Source: Diphasiastrum complanatum (taxonomy: Eukaryota > Streptophyta > Lycopodiopsida > Lycopodiales > Lycopodiaceae). Taken from it: a DNA stretch of 64,000 bases. The translations under genes were made by a program, and so were the position numbers. This document shows, piece by piece, positions 22,990 through 34,387 of this stretch (position 1 is its first letter; each line of letters opens with the position of its first letter). The stretch spans positions 48,075,247 to 48,139,246 of the forward strand of contig CM055098.1 of NCBI GenBank assembly GCA_029204225.1, read 5' to 3'. The notes under the pieces are model-generated. The model worked only from the letters and a program-made list of their open reading frames with translations, was not told the origin of the DNA and did no database searches.

Positions 22990-23375
22990 TTTAGTATACA
23001 TCATACACTGCCATGTGGGCATATGGACACCATTACTGTGTTGAGAGAGTTGACAACAAGCGACGTACATATGATTGTGGTATAATGGCCAACTTTCAAC
23101 AAGAGAGTCGTTCTAGTGCGAGGAACCCTAATGTCATTTCGGGTGACCTCGACTATGTCGGCACATTGCAACATATTTATGAAGTCGATTACGAGAGTAA
23201 CGACAAATACTTTATTTTTGACGTAAAATGGTTTAAGGTCATCTATCGTGGAAGCAACGCCACGATTAGAAATGATAACTCAAAGTTTTTTCAAATTGAC
23301 TCAACAAAATGTATATCGATGGACTCTCATGACACTTTAGTATTGCCACGACATTGCAAACAAGTGAGACTCTAA
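22990..23375 (+). pseudogene. CACTA transposase, DUF4216 exon
   Basis: An exon after a T-rich acceptor (poly-T at 22968-22985) encodes the DUF4216 module near the C-terminus of plant CACTA transposases: NVISGDLDYVGTLQHIYEVD, then YFIFDVKWFKVIY, a spacing typical of the family, and LPRHCKQV. No stop lies inside the 120-codon frame, so this is one of the best-kept parts of the transposon. A donor-like site after CAAGTGAGA (about 23364) suggests splicing on to the last exon. Confidence 0.82.
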
Positions 23376-23459
23376 AATTTCAATGTCATTAATATTCGCA
23401 ATCCAATTATTTATATATCAATCTTATAATACTAACTTAATTTTTTTTTAATCTTTGGC

Positions 23460-23870
23460 AGATTATATTCCATCCAGATTGAATACACCCAAGATGGTGG
23501 TATGTGATCCAACTTAATGCAAGAAAACGACGCGTGTTTGAAGAAAAAAAATATTGTTGAATTGGATACACACGACGAACCACCACCCAATTTTGGCGAT
23601 GTTTTGGAAGAACCTAAACCACTCATCCAAACTCGAAATGATGTCGAAATGATGGGAGAAGAAGGTACAAATAAAAATGATGAGATTCCTATGAGGCCCC
23701 CACGTTTGGATGAGATAGAATTAGAAGAAGAGGAGATTGAATATGAGAGTAACTCACATCATGAAAGATACACGATCAAAAATTTACGATTATACCTAGA
23801 CCTAGATTCAGATGAGTGTCAAGACTTGTGTGATGACGAAAATGATGTAAATGATGAGAATGATCTATGA
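23460..23870 (+). pseudogene. CACTA transposase, acidic C-terminal exon
   Basis: After a poly-T tract and CAG (about 23461) a frame containing IIFHPD and then, from 23517, 117 codons rich in Asp/Glu runs to the TGA at 23868. In this family the DUF4216 exon is normally followed by such a variable acidic tail. The first codons are interrupted by a stop near 23479, so either splicing differs or the copy is damaged. Confidence 0.6.
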
Positions 23871-24419
23871 TTATCTATCATTCTTTTTTTTATATTCATC
23901 GCAATATTTTTTATGTATATTTTATGGATAGAGTTGAATGTGATAATTATAATACCCAAACCTTGCGGTTATGTCCTATTTCAGAATGTCACCACATATT
24001 CCCTCCCTGCGGCGTGTAGGTTTTTCCATGCAAGTTGGAAAGATTAGAACCCCGCCTTTAACGGGAGAAAAGTAAGGGCTACAAATACGATATTGCTTTG
24101 AACAAAATGAAAATTATAAATTACATTTAATTTCTTACTATGTTAGATAACGTATTCTAATAATAAAACAAATTGAAACAACACAAACTCACCGGTAAAC
24201 TCACTTGAAGCTTCACTCGAAGCTTAAGTGCAAACGTACAATTGCTCGCTCTTTAAATGCTTGCTCTTTTTTTTTTGAATATTTTTGTCACATGCACAAG
24301 CAATTAAAAAATAACACTATATTACACAATTGAACCATTATTATAAGCAAATTCAAACATACAATTACCATCAAACACTATCTAGTCATCTACTACTATA
24401 AATCTTAATCGAAACACAC

Positions 24420-24435
<16 letters not shown>
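23871..24435. other. unassigned region right of the CACTA transposase
   Basis: No gene is seen. A GC-richer stretch at about 23960-24080 stands in AT-rich surroundings. I searched by eye for a TAGTG end and for CGACGT repeats and found neither in convincing form. The right side grades into the CA/CT satellite block. Confidence 0.4.
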
Positions 24436-25452
<1,017 letters not shown>

Positions 25453-25548
25453 ATTTTATTTAAAAAAAAAAGACTCCAAAATCTTTCAATATCTTCAACC
25501 ATACATGTACACTTCACCTCTTCTCTCTCTTTCTCTCTCACAAATTAC

Positions 25549-26248
25549 AAGAGGGTGATCTACACGGCTAATGATGGTGAGTGTGCAATCAAAGGGATTG
25601 GCACAATTTCTATTTCTCTCTTTACAAATATGAATGTTCATTTGGATGATGTTTTGTTCATTCCATCTATTACCATCAACTGCTAGGTAAGGGCCTCAAT
25701 GTTGAGTTTGATGGAGATGCTTGTATGATTGGCAAGGGAAGTTGTTCAAACTAGATGCTTGTGTTATTGCTAACCAAGTTGGATGTGTTGCAAGAGAGCA
25801 AATACCTATTCAAGAGGTTTGGCATAAAAGGATGGGGAACCTCAACGTCAAGTCATTGGAGGTATTGGCTAGAAAGCAAGTTGTGATAGGTCTTCCAAGT
25901 TCCTTAAAAAGTATCAATCATGTTTGTGATTCTTGTGCTTTGTCAAAGTCACATAGACCACCTTATACTAGATCTACATCTAGATCTACAAAGCCTTTTC
26001 AAATTGTACATTCAGATATTCATGGAATTACTACAATTAGAAATAGTGGAGCTAAGATGTATGTAACTTTCATTGATGATTTTAGTAGATTTTGTTGTAT
26101 CTATCTACTAAAGAGCAAAGATGAAGTGTATGATATACTTTGTATATTTGTAAATATCTACTTTGATTTTGTATCAATCAAGTCAAGTGGGAACATGATA
26201 TGGCACATTAATTCAGACTTTCATTTTAGCCGCTCAGAGATAGCATAG
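25549..26248 (+). pseudogene. copia C6, protease end to integrase start
   Basis: The strand reads the protease C-terminal half (DGECAIKGIGTISISLF at about 25576-25626), a broken linker, then in the frame from 25721 the GAG-pre-integrase domain (GKLFKLDACVIANQ, VWHKRMGNLNVKSLEV, CDSCALSKSHRPPYTRS) and the integrase start (FQIVHSDIHG, KMYVTFIDDFSRFCCIYLL). It ends near 26160 before the second catalytic Asp. It has the strand and family character of the copia leader at 16790-17448, so both may be halves of one element; gag between them is missing. Confidence 0.82.
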
Positions 26249-26249
26249 A

Positions 26250-26645
26250 GTACACGGCTTCGATCCGCAACTTATTGTACTCATTTACTTCTGTTTTGTT
26301 TTGAATCAAAACTATCATTTATTGCATTCAGCTTCATCTCAGAATGTAGTATTTTTTGAAATTCTTCATGATTAATTATTTGTCTGATAATTTTTTATGC
26401 TTAATTGTTTGGTTACGTATTCACTATAGTACTGGCGATTCAAAGCTAGCTACTATAAGTTCAAACATAATTTCTATCACTATTGTCTTGTTTGAAATTA
26501 ATAGGCATAGTCATGCATTGGAAAGATGAAGATAGTTTATTCTGCCATGCACGAAAAGTTTTCTAGACACAAGAATTATTTTCATTTGTTTCTTTTCGAG
26601 CTATACCTATCTTCTGCACACCACTTTTCGACATGGTATCAGAGC
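26250..26645 (+). repeat. 5' LTR (C4) and initiator-tRNA primer-binding site
   Basis: A perfect TGGTATCAGAGC at 26634-26645, complementary to the 3' end of plant initiator methionine tRNA, follows CGACA (LTR end at 26633). The preceding roughly 380 bases resemble 28960-29390 (shared words such as TAATAGGC, TAGTCATGC, CATTCTGCTAT). The LTR start is not defined. Confidence 0.75.
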
Positions 26646-26777
26646 TAAGTCTCTAATACTTGATATCTTTCTCGATATCAAATTATTTTCAACCTTTCTG
26701 TATCAGAGAATTAATTTCCTATTGTTGGCATTACTGCATCTTAGCATCGTCGGTATAATTGACAGACTGAGTTCCAG

Positions 26778-27957
26778 ATGGATTCTCAAAGTAAAGCCGG
26801 TCAGATAAGCTGAATGGATCCAGTTATTATCTGTGGAAATTTAAGATGAAGACCTTGCTAATCGCATGTTGTTACAGGTATAGAAGTAAAACCTGAAGAT
26901 GATGACTCAAAGTGGAAGTCGAAGGATGGTAAAGCTTTCACGCTTATTATTCTCAATATATCAAATACACAGATTGGACACATAGCTAAAGCTAAAATGT
27001 CAAGAGATGTTTGGGACATCCTGAACTCACAATATGATGTGAGAGATGTAACTACTAAGTTACATCTACGAAGGAAATTCTTCACATTCAAGATGTCTAC
27101 TGGTGATTCTCTTTAGAGCCACATTAACCAGTTTAAGAATCTCTTGCAACAGAGGGCCATTGTCGGATCAGTTATAGACGATCAAGATGCAATTATGACA
27201 TTGCTTTCAAGCTTGTCCTCTACATATGAGAACTGGGTGATGATCATATCGACACACTCAGATTTAACTCTTACTACAATCGAAGAAGTCAAGACACTAT
27301 GTCTACTTCCTCCTCTCAAGCTGTATTTGTCAACAAAGGCTCGAAGCGACAGAAGCGTAAAGGCTCCAAGAAGGCTGCAACAAATCAGAAATGGACTCAA
27401 GGTCAAGAACAATCATCAAATCCACAATCAAAGAAGAAGACGTTTTGTAGATATTGCAAGCACAATAACCATGAGATCAAGAATTGTTGAAGTCTCCAAG
27501 CAAAGAACGCAGCCAAGCAACTTGATCAACAAGCAAACGTAGTTTTCTCATCTCTCCAGGTCGAAGTGGACGAAGACGCATTCATGGTCAAAGATCAAAG
27601 TGCATTTTTAGATGATTCATGACAATCTATGGTCCTTGATCTCGACTATCCTTCTGGTAAGATCGATCTCCTTGTCTGTCATGGCTGCATCTTTGAAAAG
27701 TAGGCTAGGATTCCTTTTAGATCAAACCATATGTATGCAGTAGAAGTTCTATTAGATGTTGTTCATACAGATATATGTGGACCTATGCAAACTCCTTCAT
27801 TGCTAGATGCAAAGTACTTCATTACTTTTATTGACGAATTCTCTAGAAGAATAGTTGTTTATTTCATTAAACAAATATAAGAGGCTTTAATCAAATTCAG
27901 ACAATTCAAAGAGCATGCTGAGAGTCAAACTAGCAAACGAATCATTTTTCTTGAGAG
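26778..27957 (+). pseudogene. copia C4 gag and integrase start
   Basis: Gag starts at ATG 26778 (MDSQSKAG), shifts frame near 26805, and shows the UBN2-type core: LWKFKMKTLLIA, DVWDILNSQYDVRDVTTKLH, SHINQFKNLLQQ and LLSSLSSTYENWVM. The zinc knuckle CRYCKHNNHEIKNC is complete in the frame from 27299. After 27540 the strand drops most of the protease and resumes in integrase (VVHTDICGPMQTPS context at about 27755-27790, FIDEFSRRIVVYFIK) until about 27957, where a chromovirus fragment begins. Several frameshifts make it non-functional. Confidence 0.85.
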
Positions 27958-28107
27958 TGGGATGGTCGTCCTCTTGAGGAGGCCACTTGGGAGCCTATTG
28001 ATGTGTTTTATCATACACCATTATTGGCAGATCAGGCTCGAGCCCTCATGGCTTTAGTTCTCTCCTCTACTACAGATGTCATTGTAGATGTTCCCTCTGC
28101 TTTATGA
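27958..28107 (+). pseudogene. chromovirus integrase C-terminal chromodomain fragment
   Basis: The frame from 27958 begins WDGRPLEEATWEPIDVF, the conserved C-terminal chromodomain motif of Ty3/gypsy chromoviruses, and runs 49 codons to a TGA at 28105-28107. Chromodomains guide integration to particular chromatin. Only the end of the domain remains, fused directly to copia integrase on its left. It marks a second, different gypsy lineage in the window. Confidence 0.75.
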
Positions 28108-28700
28108 TTCGGATAGCTATGACTATTCTTTATTGTCGTATTTGCTTAGTACTTGCTTTACACAGTTATGATGCTTTTGGGGTATCTGTTGTGATGACTT
28201 ATGTCCTCTCCATCAGTATTTTTATTAGTTCGTGGTTTTTCAATATTTAGCATGCTTACATTATTGTTTTAGATAGTCATTATGCTTGCTAGCCGGTGGA
28301 GGGCTTTGTTTTTCTGTAGGGGAGAGTTATGGACTTGGCTCATTACATTCGCCGCGTCCATTATTTTATTGTTATTATGCATAAGCAGGCCTAAGGGCCT
28401 TTTTTATTCATATACTGGCCTTGGGCCGTATTTGGTTATATTTCTAGGACTTGGTCACATTGATTTGGAGTGGGGGTCCTCCTATTGGGAGGGCGCACTA
28501 TTTTCCCTCCAAATCTTTTTCTCTCCCTTTTTTGAATCCTCCATTTGATTCAGGGAGAGGGTATAAGTAGGGCAACATTGTATTCCTTTATTCAGTTTAT
28601 GATGATTGCTCCTCTTTTAGCTCCTTGAGCATTCTCTTCATGCTTTCTAGCTTAAGTCCTGCTTTCTAGCATAGCTAGTGAATCTTAGCTTGTAACTACT
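28108..28700 (+). repeat. chromovirus 3' end: polypurine tract and LTR fragment
   Basis: Downstream of the chromodomain stop, TGTAGGGGAGAG (about 28314-28325) looks like a polypurine tract, and the following sequence has LTR character: a TATA-like GTATAAGTAGGG at about 28560 with an AT-rich transcript start region after it. It ends where copia RT coding resumes (about 28695). The boundaries are inferred. Confidence 0.55.
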
Positions 28701-28958
28701 TGGTATGGAGATCAATAGAGATCGTGCAAGCAGAAGGATCACTATAAGCCAAGAGTCCTATTTAATCAATGTACTACGCAGATATGGCATGGTGGACTGC
28801 AAGCCCATAGACACACGTATGGATCCAGGATCGAAGCTGTCCAAAGACATGTATCCCAAAACTCAAGTAGATTAGCAAGAAATGTGTAGGTATCCTTATC
28901 AGTCTGTCATTGGATCTATAATGTATTCTATGATCTGCACACAACCTGATCTATTTAG
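28696..28958 (+). pseudogene. copia reverse transcriptase C-terminal fragment
   Basis: The strand reads LGMEINRD then ITISQESYLINVLRRYGMVD and DTRMDPGSKLS, and after a stop CRYPYQSVIGSIMYSMICTQ, the end of the copia RT domain as in 43670-43935. It breaks off at about 28958. With the fragment at 26778-27957 it probably belonged to the same copia element (C4), separated by the chromovirus piece and a loss of the region between. Confidence 0.75.
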
Positions 28959-28959
28959 T

Positions 28960-29400
28960 CTTGTCTTTCGCGACTGATTTTCAGTCGAGCTCAGTCTAGC
29001 TCTTCACGAATCATTTGCGATAGATAATTTGTCTAGGTTTTATTAATGTTTGGCTACATAATCAAAACGACCGTGATTTCTATCGCTAACATTTTGTTTG
29101 ATTCTAATAGGCGTAGTCATGCTTAGAGAAAGAGTCATACAGCTCATTCTGCTATACGCAAACACTTTCCGTTTGAGTTAGTTTCTCGTTCGTTTTTTTT
29201 TTGTGTTCGTTTTCTTTTCAAGCTATTTTTTTGTTTCTCACACACAACACACCCTCTTTCTCCAATAGAACGAGCACTTCTCCAAATACACACTCTAATT
29301 TTTATTTATATAAGCAGGGAATTCGAGTCATTTGTCACTTTCTAGGCGAAGCTCTTGAAGCTTCCACAACACAAGACTCTACCAGCCGATAGAGTAATTG
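28960..29400 (+). repeat. 5' LTR-like sequence of copia C5
   Basis: This stretch resembles the LTR at 26250-26633 and lies just upstream of a gag start at 29486. No intact TGGTATCAGAGC site is present, so the primer site has decayed or the LTR edge is displaced. Limits are approximate. Confidence 0.5.
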
Positions 29401-29485
29401 TTTTCTTGTTCTATATTTTCAGTACCAGATTTTCATACTTAAATCACTGATAGTTTCTCCTATCACTTAAGACTAATTCTTCCAC

Positions 29486-30091
29486 ATGGATTCCCAAGGG
29501 AAAGCCAGTCCTATCATGGACAAGCTTGATGGAGCCAATTACCATCTGTGAAAATTTAAGATGAAAACTGTACTAATCGCTAAAGAATTGTATGATGTTG
29601 TTACATTTATAGAAGGAAAACCCGATGCAGACGACACAGCAATCACCAGATGGAAGCTGAAGGATGGAAAGGCTTTCACGCTGATCATTTTCAACATTAT
29701 GGATACCCAGATCGGCCATGTATCCGAGGCTCAGACATCGAAAGAATTCTGGGACATCTTGAGCACACTATACGAAGTGCGAGATATAGCTTCCAAGCCA
29801 CATCTCAGTAAGAAATTCTACTCCCTCAAGATGACGAATGGTGATTCTTTGCAGAATCACATTAATCAATTCAAGAACCTGCTAAGACAAATGGCCGCTG
29901 TTGGATTTGTCATAGACAATCAAGACGTAGTGATGCAATTGCTTACAAGCTTGCCAATCTCTTACGGCAGCTGGGTGATGATCATCATGACTCATCCAGA
30001 ATTGACTCTTTCAAGAGTCATTACTATGTTGTTGCAGGAAGACAAGTGGAAGAACAAAGCCTCAAGTTCTTCAGCTGATTCTCACGCCTTG
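29486..30091 (+). pseudogene. copia C5 gag, 5' part (split by gypsy G2)
   Basis: Gag begins at ATG 29486 (MDSQGKASPIMDKLDGANYH), has a TGA where the family has Trp (about 29549), then is open from 29561 with TVLIAKELYDVV, TQIGHVSEAQTSKEFWDILS, HINQFKNLLRQM and LLTSLPISYGSWVM. The frame is cut at 30091 by the LTR of gypsy G2; the same frame resumes at 41262, after the 5-bp target duplication, with the basic region and zinc knuckle. This is one of the better preserved Gag proteins of the window. Confidence 0.88.
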
Positions 30092-31209
30092 TGTTCACAG
30101 ATTCCTCTGAATTTGTGAACACAGTTTCTCTTTTATCGTTCTTCTTTTTGTTACTTTTGTAGATTACGGTTCTTTATGGTTTGGTCTTCTTATTATAATG
30201 GTTTTCAAGCAGAAGCGTTTCTCAAATTACAATGAGTATCCCCAGCCTGTCAATGGGGAGAGACAGATTTGTTACTCAGTTACATGCATAAACAAGCCAT
30301 GCAACCAGTCCTAGCCGAGTATGGATCAACGTTCTGAATCAGAGAGCAATTCTACAATCTATCTACTAAAATCAAGGAACAAAACAATGACAAGGTTAAA
30401 CTACTCAGCAAGAAACAAGAAAACAAGAAAACTAGATTCCTAGCAACACTCTAGCAGCCCAAGAATCAAGGAACACCCATTTCTTGATGCTTGGAATGCC
30501 CAAGAACAATCAAGAACTGGAATGTAAGAGAATATGCAAGAGCTACACAACAAATCCAGCCTATTTAGTTTACTTGAATGTTGATTTCTACATTAATCCA
30601 CAAACAAGAAATGAAATCTAATCCACAACTAAAAGCAAGAGAGTAAGCAAGAAATCTAATTAATCCACAACACAAAAGGAAATCAAAATATGCTCATAGG
30701 AATTTCACTCAAGAACATTGCCATGAACAAGGAGCTTTACAATCATCAAGAACTCGTGGAGGATCTTCATTATACACTCAAGAGAACCTGACAATACAAT
30801 CAAAGCTCCCTCACAAGAGAGGGGGGCCCTTAAATAAGCAAGAGGGCTACCCATGTGGAGCCCAAGTGGCAATTCCACCAAATTAGAAATTACATGTGGA
30901 AATTGCCCTTCCACTAGAGGTCACCATCAAAAGGTGGCTCACTCTAAATTATTTAAGGGGGGTCTACATTTATTTACAAAGCCTAGAAAATATTACTAGC
31001 TCCTACATGGTCGTTCGTTCTCTGGGATACACCATGTAGGCTCACATAGATAATTCGTTGCCATCCTAGCTAGTAATTTCTTGGTTCTCATGCTCGGCTC
31101 TCAGCTTCTTCTGCTCTCTTCCTTCTGAGACCTCCTCGCTCATGGGGGAGAGATACTCTATGTCTTCAGCTTGGCTTGGCATCTGGGGATTTTCTAGAAT
31201 CTGCTAGCA
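30092..31209 (-). repeat. 3' LTR of gypsy G2
   Basis: Limits come from alignment with the partner LTR and from the flanking CCTTG at 30087-30091. The low-coordinate end is a near-perfect hairpin: arms TGTTCACA and TGTGAACA about 14 bases apart, with the ATTC/GAAT pairs extending them. On the element's strand it begins TGCTAGCAG next to the polypurine tract. Confidence 0.92.
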
Positions 31210-31230
31210 TTATCCACCCCTAATTTGTTG
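31210..31230 (-). other. polypurine tract of gypsy G2
   Basis: On the minus strand ATTAGGGGTGGATAA lies directly before the LTR start TGCTAGCA. It primes plus-strand DNA synthesis in LTR elements. The same arrangement, with a closely similar sequence, occurs at 13994-14016 on the plus strand. Confidence 0.7.
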
Positions 31231-31446
31231 CAGGACCCACTGCAACACATGTAATGTCATTCCGCTTGGCACTTGGAAAAGAGTGGATCTTCGTTCACTT
31301 CCGTAAAACCAGGTGCTTATTATCCGCAAAACTATTTCTCAAAAATGAAGGTCTCTCAATGGCTGCTACATTCTAGCCCTCTTGAGAACCTGTTACGAGT
31401 CCTGCTCGCCTCGGCATCTTGCCATTTGTTTTTGCTCGCTCATCTT

Positions 31447-34110
31447 TCACCCTAGGGCTTCAAATACTTGAAAGCGGAGCTTACTTCCGAAGTTTAGTGG
31501 CCTCATGTATTCTCTTATATTTTCAATAAAGCCCATCTCCTGCCAGTCTTTCACCATGGTCACATATCGTGATGACATGAAGGCCGCTCTGTAGTATAGC
31601 TGGGCCATCATCTCATGGTCTTCCTCTGACTGGAGGGCTACGTTGGGATTGATCTTGATCGGATTTAAGCACAATCCTAGAAACAATCTTGCTGCATCAG
31701 AAAGGCCATAGATCGGTAGTATTTGGCACTTGTTTTATATTTGTGCTTGAAATCAAGTAACTGCAGCCTCAGGTTATCTGGAAAGATTCTCTCTGAAATT
31801 CCCAGAATCACTGGCCAGTTCACCACCTCGACCTGTGGCTTTTCTGCCGGCCATGGATTTTTCCGTTTGAGTGGTATGTAGAATGGATCTATACGCTTCC
31901 ATGCCGGTGCCTTCAGGTACTCTTGGAGTCGCCTGCTATCCTTTAGGATCTTATTACGCCATTATGGTTGCGGTTGTAATGTCGCAATGATCTCGGCCCG
32001 GGTGGAGTATTGGCTTTGATCTATGTCCTCTTTGCCTCCCCTCATGTTGGGAGGGTATTTCCTTTCAAGCTTCTCGGACTCCTTTGTATCAGCCATCTTG
32101 CTCCTGGGCATGGTAGGAGAAGTCCTCCTACGTGGTTGTGGTGGCCTTGCCAGATAATCATCCAGAGCCTTGGTGTCCGTATCTTTGTCCTTGGCTCGCT
32201 CACTCGTTGATGGCTCAACTATGTTTGTGTCTTGTCTGGGCAAGAATCTTCTTGTTTTTGTGGGTCTGCCAGGAAGTCGTCATTACCCCCAATGTCAGGG
32301 TTAGTTTCTGGAAGGTCAGGGATGGGGTTATTTGGAGAGAGAGGTGGGATGAGAGGCTTAAGAGGAGGTGGGTTTAAGAAATTATACGCCGCACTGGAGG
32401 AGTGGAGTTGTTGAAGGAACTCGTCCCATCATACTTTGTATGTGTCAGCTGGACCTTTTGATGGGCCCATTGTTCTGCTAGGCGGTGGTGGAGAGAGGGA
32501 AGATAAAAGAATAGGGCAAGTTGGAATGAATGTTTCGAAGAAATTAAAAGTGGAATAAGAGGAGGGGTTAAAAGTGGGAGGGGGAGGGAGAAAAGCTCTG
32601 AAAGCAGCTCCGGTTCTCTGGCTACCTGATCCCGAGTTACCATCTTATAGTCGGGTTTGCCCGTCCTGATTTCCTGTTCCGTCATCTCCTTCATCATCCC
32701 GTGGTTTCTTCGGATGAGCGCCTGCTTGGGCCTTGCACGTCGTGTTCCACAACTGGTTCACCTTGTCCAAGACTTGCTACAGGGCCTTCGTTGTGTCTTC
32801 TAGCTATTTCTGGGACTCCATGGGGATCTTTTCCTGCTTGGCCACAATATTCTCGAAATTCTTTTTTTTTGGCTTCCCGTTCTTGGATCAACTGCACGTA
32901 CTTTTCCATCTGGATGGCTGAGGCCTGTGGGCCCTAGAATTGTATGTCCTCGGGCTCAACTAGAGGGGCATCAACTGTCATTGCACCCGACGATCTATCT
33001 CGTATTTGGTTGATCTGGACCATCTGGTGCTTTAGTTGTTGATGGACCTCTTCCAAAGTGGTCTTTTGCCCGTCCATCAGGGATCTGATTTTCTCTATCT
33101 CTTTTTCCTTCTTTTTGGCCAGCCTATGTTGTTGCACAATTTCTTGGTCCTGGCACTGGACCTTGTTCTCGAGCATTTGATGCTGGCTTACCAACCAATG
33201 CATATGGTAGCTTGCTTTGGATAGGCCGATCATTGAGGGTTTGGCTTCTTCGGAGAGCTTCTCAGGGTTAGTGAGAGTTGGGCACTGATCAGGAGTGTGG
33301 GATGGTGAAGCTAATCCAAAAATTAGACGTTGTGGAGTGAATGAAGATGGAGGTGGAGAGAGTGGAGGAATGATGTTAGTGGCAATGGTGGTTGTTGTGG
33401 TGGTGGTTATTGGAGGGGTCAGACTTCTTCCTGACTGATCTACCTTCTCTGGTTCATCATCACTTATTTTCATCAAGTATGCAGCATCAAAATATTGTGA
33501 AGTGTCCAAGACGTGGACTTGCTGGGCCTGTGGTTGTTGAGCTTGTGGCTGCTGGGCCGCTTTCGTGTCTTGGAGACTGGAACTCCCCACTCCCCCCCCA
33601 AAAAAAAAAAAAAAATGTTGCGTGTGGTGATGTTGGCGGCATTGGCGTGGTAACCAATGTGGGTGGGGTGGTGACGTTCTCTGGTTGACCAACCACTTGG
33701 GATGTTGTCGTGTCAGGTGCTGCTGTAGACGTAGGTGCTCCATTACCCCCTGTCAATGATGTGCATGAGATACCCTAGTACTATTAGTGGCTGCTTGTTC
33801 TTAAGACACTCATGAATGTAGTTTGAATTTAAACTATGCCCAATCATAAAGATTTTGGCATGCAGTCGTGAATCTGCCATCATGTGGAACAGGGACATGG
33901 GTACTCTCTGCAGCTTGGTTTGTGGTCGTTGTGTGCACTTGGTTAGGTATGCACATGCCGCTTGCAGTTGTTGATCATTGATTGTCTCAATTTTGTACCC
34001 GTCCTTATCTGCTGGCGATGTTAGGTTTGGAGATGTTTGGTGATGGCGCTCTCAATGGTGAACAAACGATGATGGCTGATAGTCTCTGGAGGTGGTGTGG
34101 AAACGACAAC
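31447..34110 (-). pseudogene. ORF-X copy 2: non-pol gene between integrase remnant and 3' LTR of gypsy G2
   Basis: Read from 34110 downwards this is a long protein-like region in several frames. An 88-codon open stretch (34028-33757) contains KLQRVPMSLFHMMADSRLHA and NSNYIHECLKNKQPLIVLGY. A Pro/Thr/Gln-rich part follows (33756-33300), with a frame change in an A-run of 15 on the plus strand (33600-33614). Next comes a predicted coiled coil (33200-32940: LENKVQCQDQEIVQQHRLAK, KKEKEIEKIRSLMDG), a second charged segment (EKYVQLIQEREAKKKEFREY, 32905-32845) and, after frame breaks, a C-terminal domain (YLKAPAWKRIDPFYIPLKR near 31900, MAQLYYRAAFMS near 31600). I recognise no characterised family with certainty. 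Its position equals that of env-like or extra ORFs in other plant gypsy lineages. The copy is broken. Confidence 0.6.
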
Positions 34111-34380
34111 ATTTAAAAATTGCGTGCTGCGATCACTAACTAGCTCTATAGGGTAGCCAAAACGTGTAATAATGTTTTTGTAAAGAAAACGTGTGACAGT
34201 TTTTGCGTTGGTGTCCTTCGTTGCTCGAGCCCCAACCCGAGGAAGACGTAAACTTCCTTCACTGTTGTAGGTAAGGGTATTAGAACTATAACCTTGATTT
34301 TTGATGGGTCGGTAGAAATACCGTCCTTTGAAATTATATGCCCGAGTACAACCCCATGGGTGACTCATATTTGGCATTTA
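34111..34380 (-). pseudogene. gypsy G2 RT end fused to integrase core fragment
   Basis: On the minus strand the end of RT (HGVVLGHIISKDGIST, about 34360-34310) passes within about 100 bases into an integrase core motif (KNIITRFGYPIELVSDRSTQ, 34180-34121). The whole RNase H and the first half of integrase are therefore deleted. ORF-X sequence starts directly after FLN. Confidence 0.75.
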
Positions 34381-34387
34381 TCAAGGT

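Larger units (their letters stand above)
17449..23950. mobile_element. CACTA (En/Spm) DNA transposon with two divergent genes
   Basis: The segment holds a subterminal repeat block on the left, a minus-strand regulatory-type gene (18490-19371) and a plus-strand tnp2-type transposase (about 19640-23870). The gene pair and the repeat block are what plant CACTA elements carry. The left edge is set by the break in copia gag at about 17448. I do not see a clean CACTA...TAGTG terminal pair, nor CGACGT-rich repeats to the right of 23.9 kb, so the right end is probably lost or eroded into the CT/CA satellite block. The 23950 limit is approximate. Confidence 0.75.

Noticed and set aside
28282-28548. 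88-codon hydrophobic frame as a membrane protein gene
   Set aside because: It lies within LTR-like sequence after the chromodomain stop and overlaps a TATA-like box.
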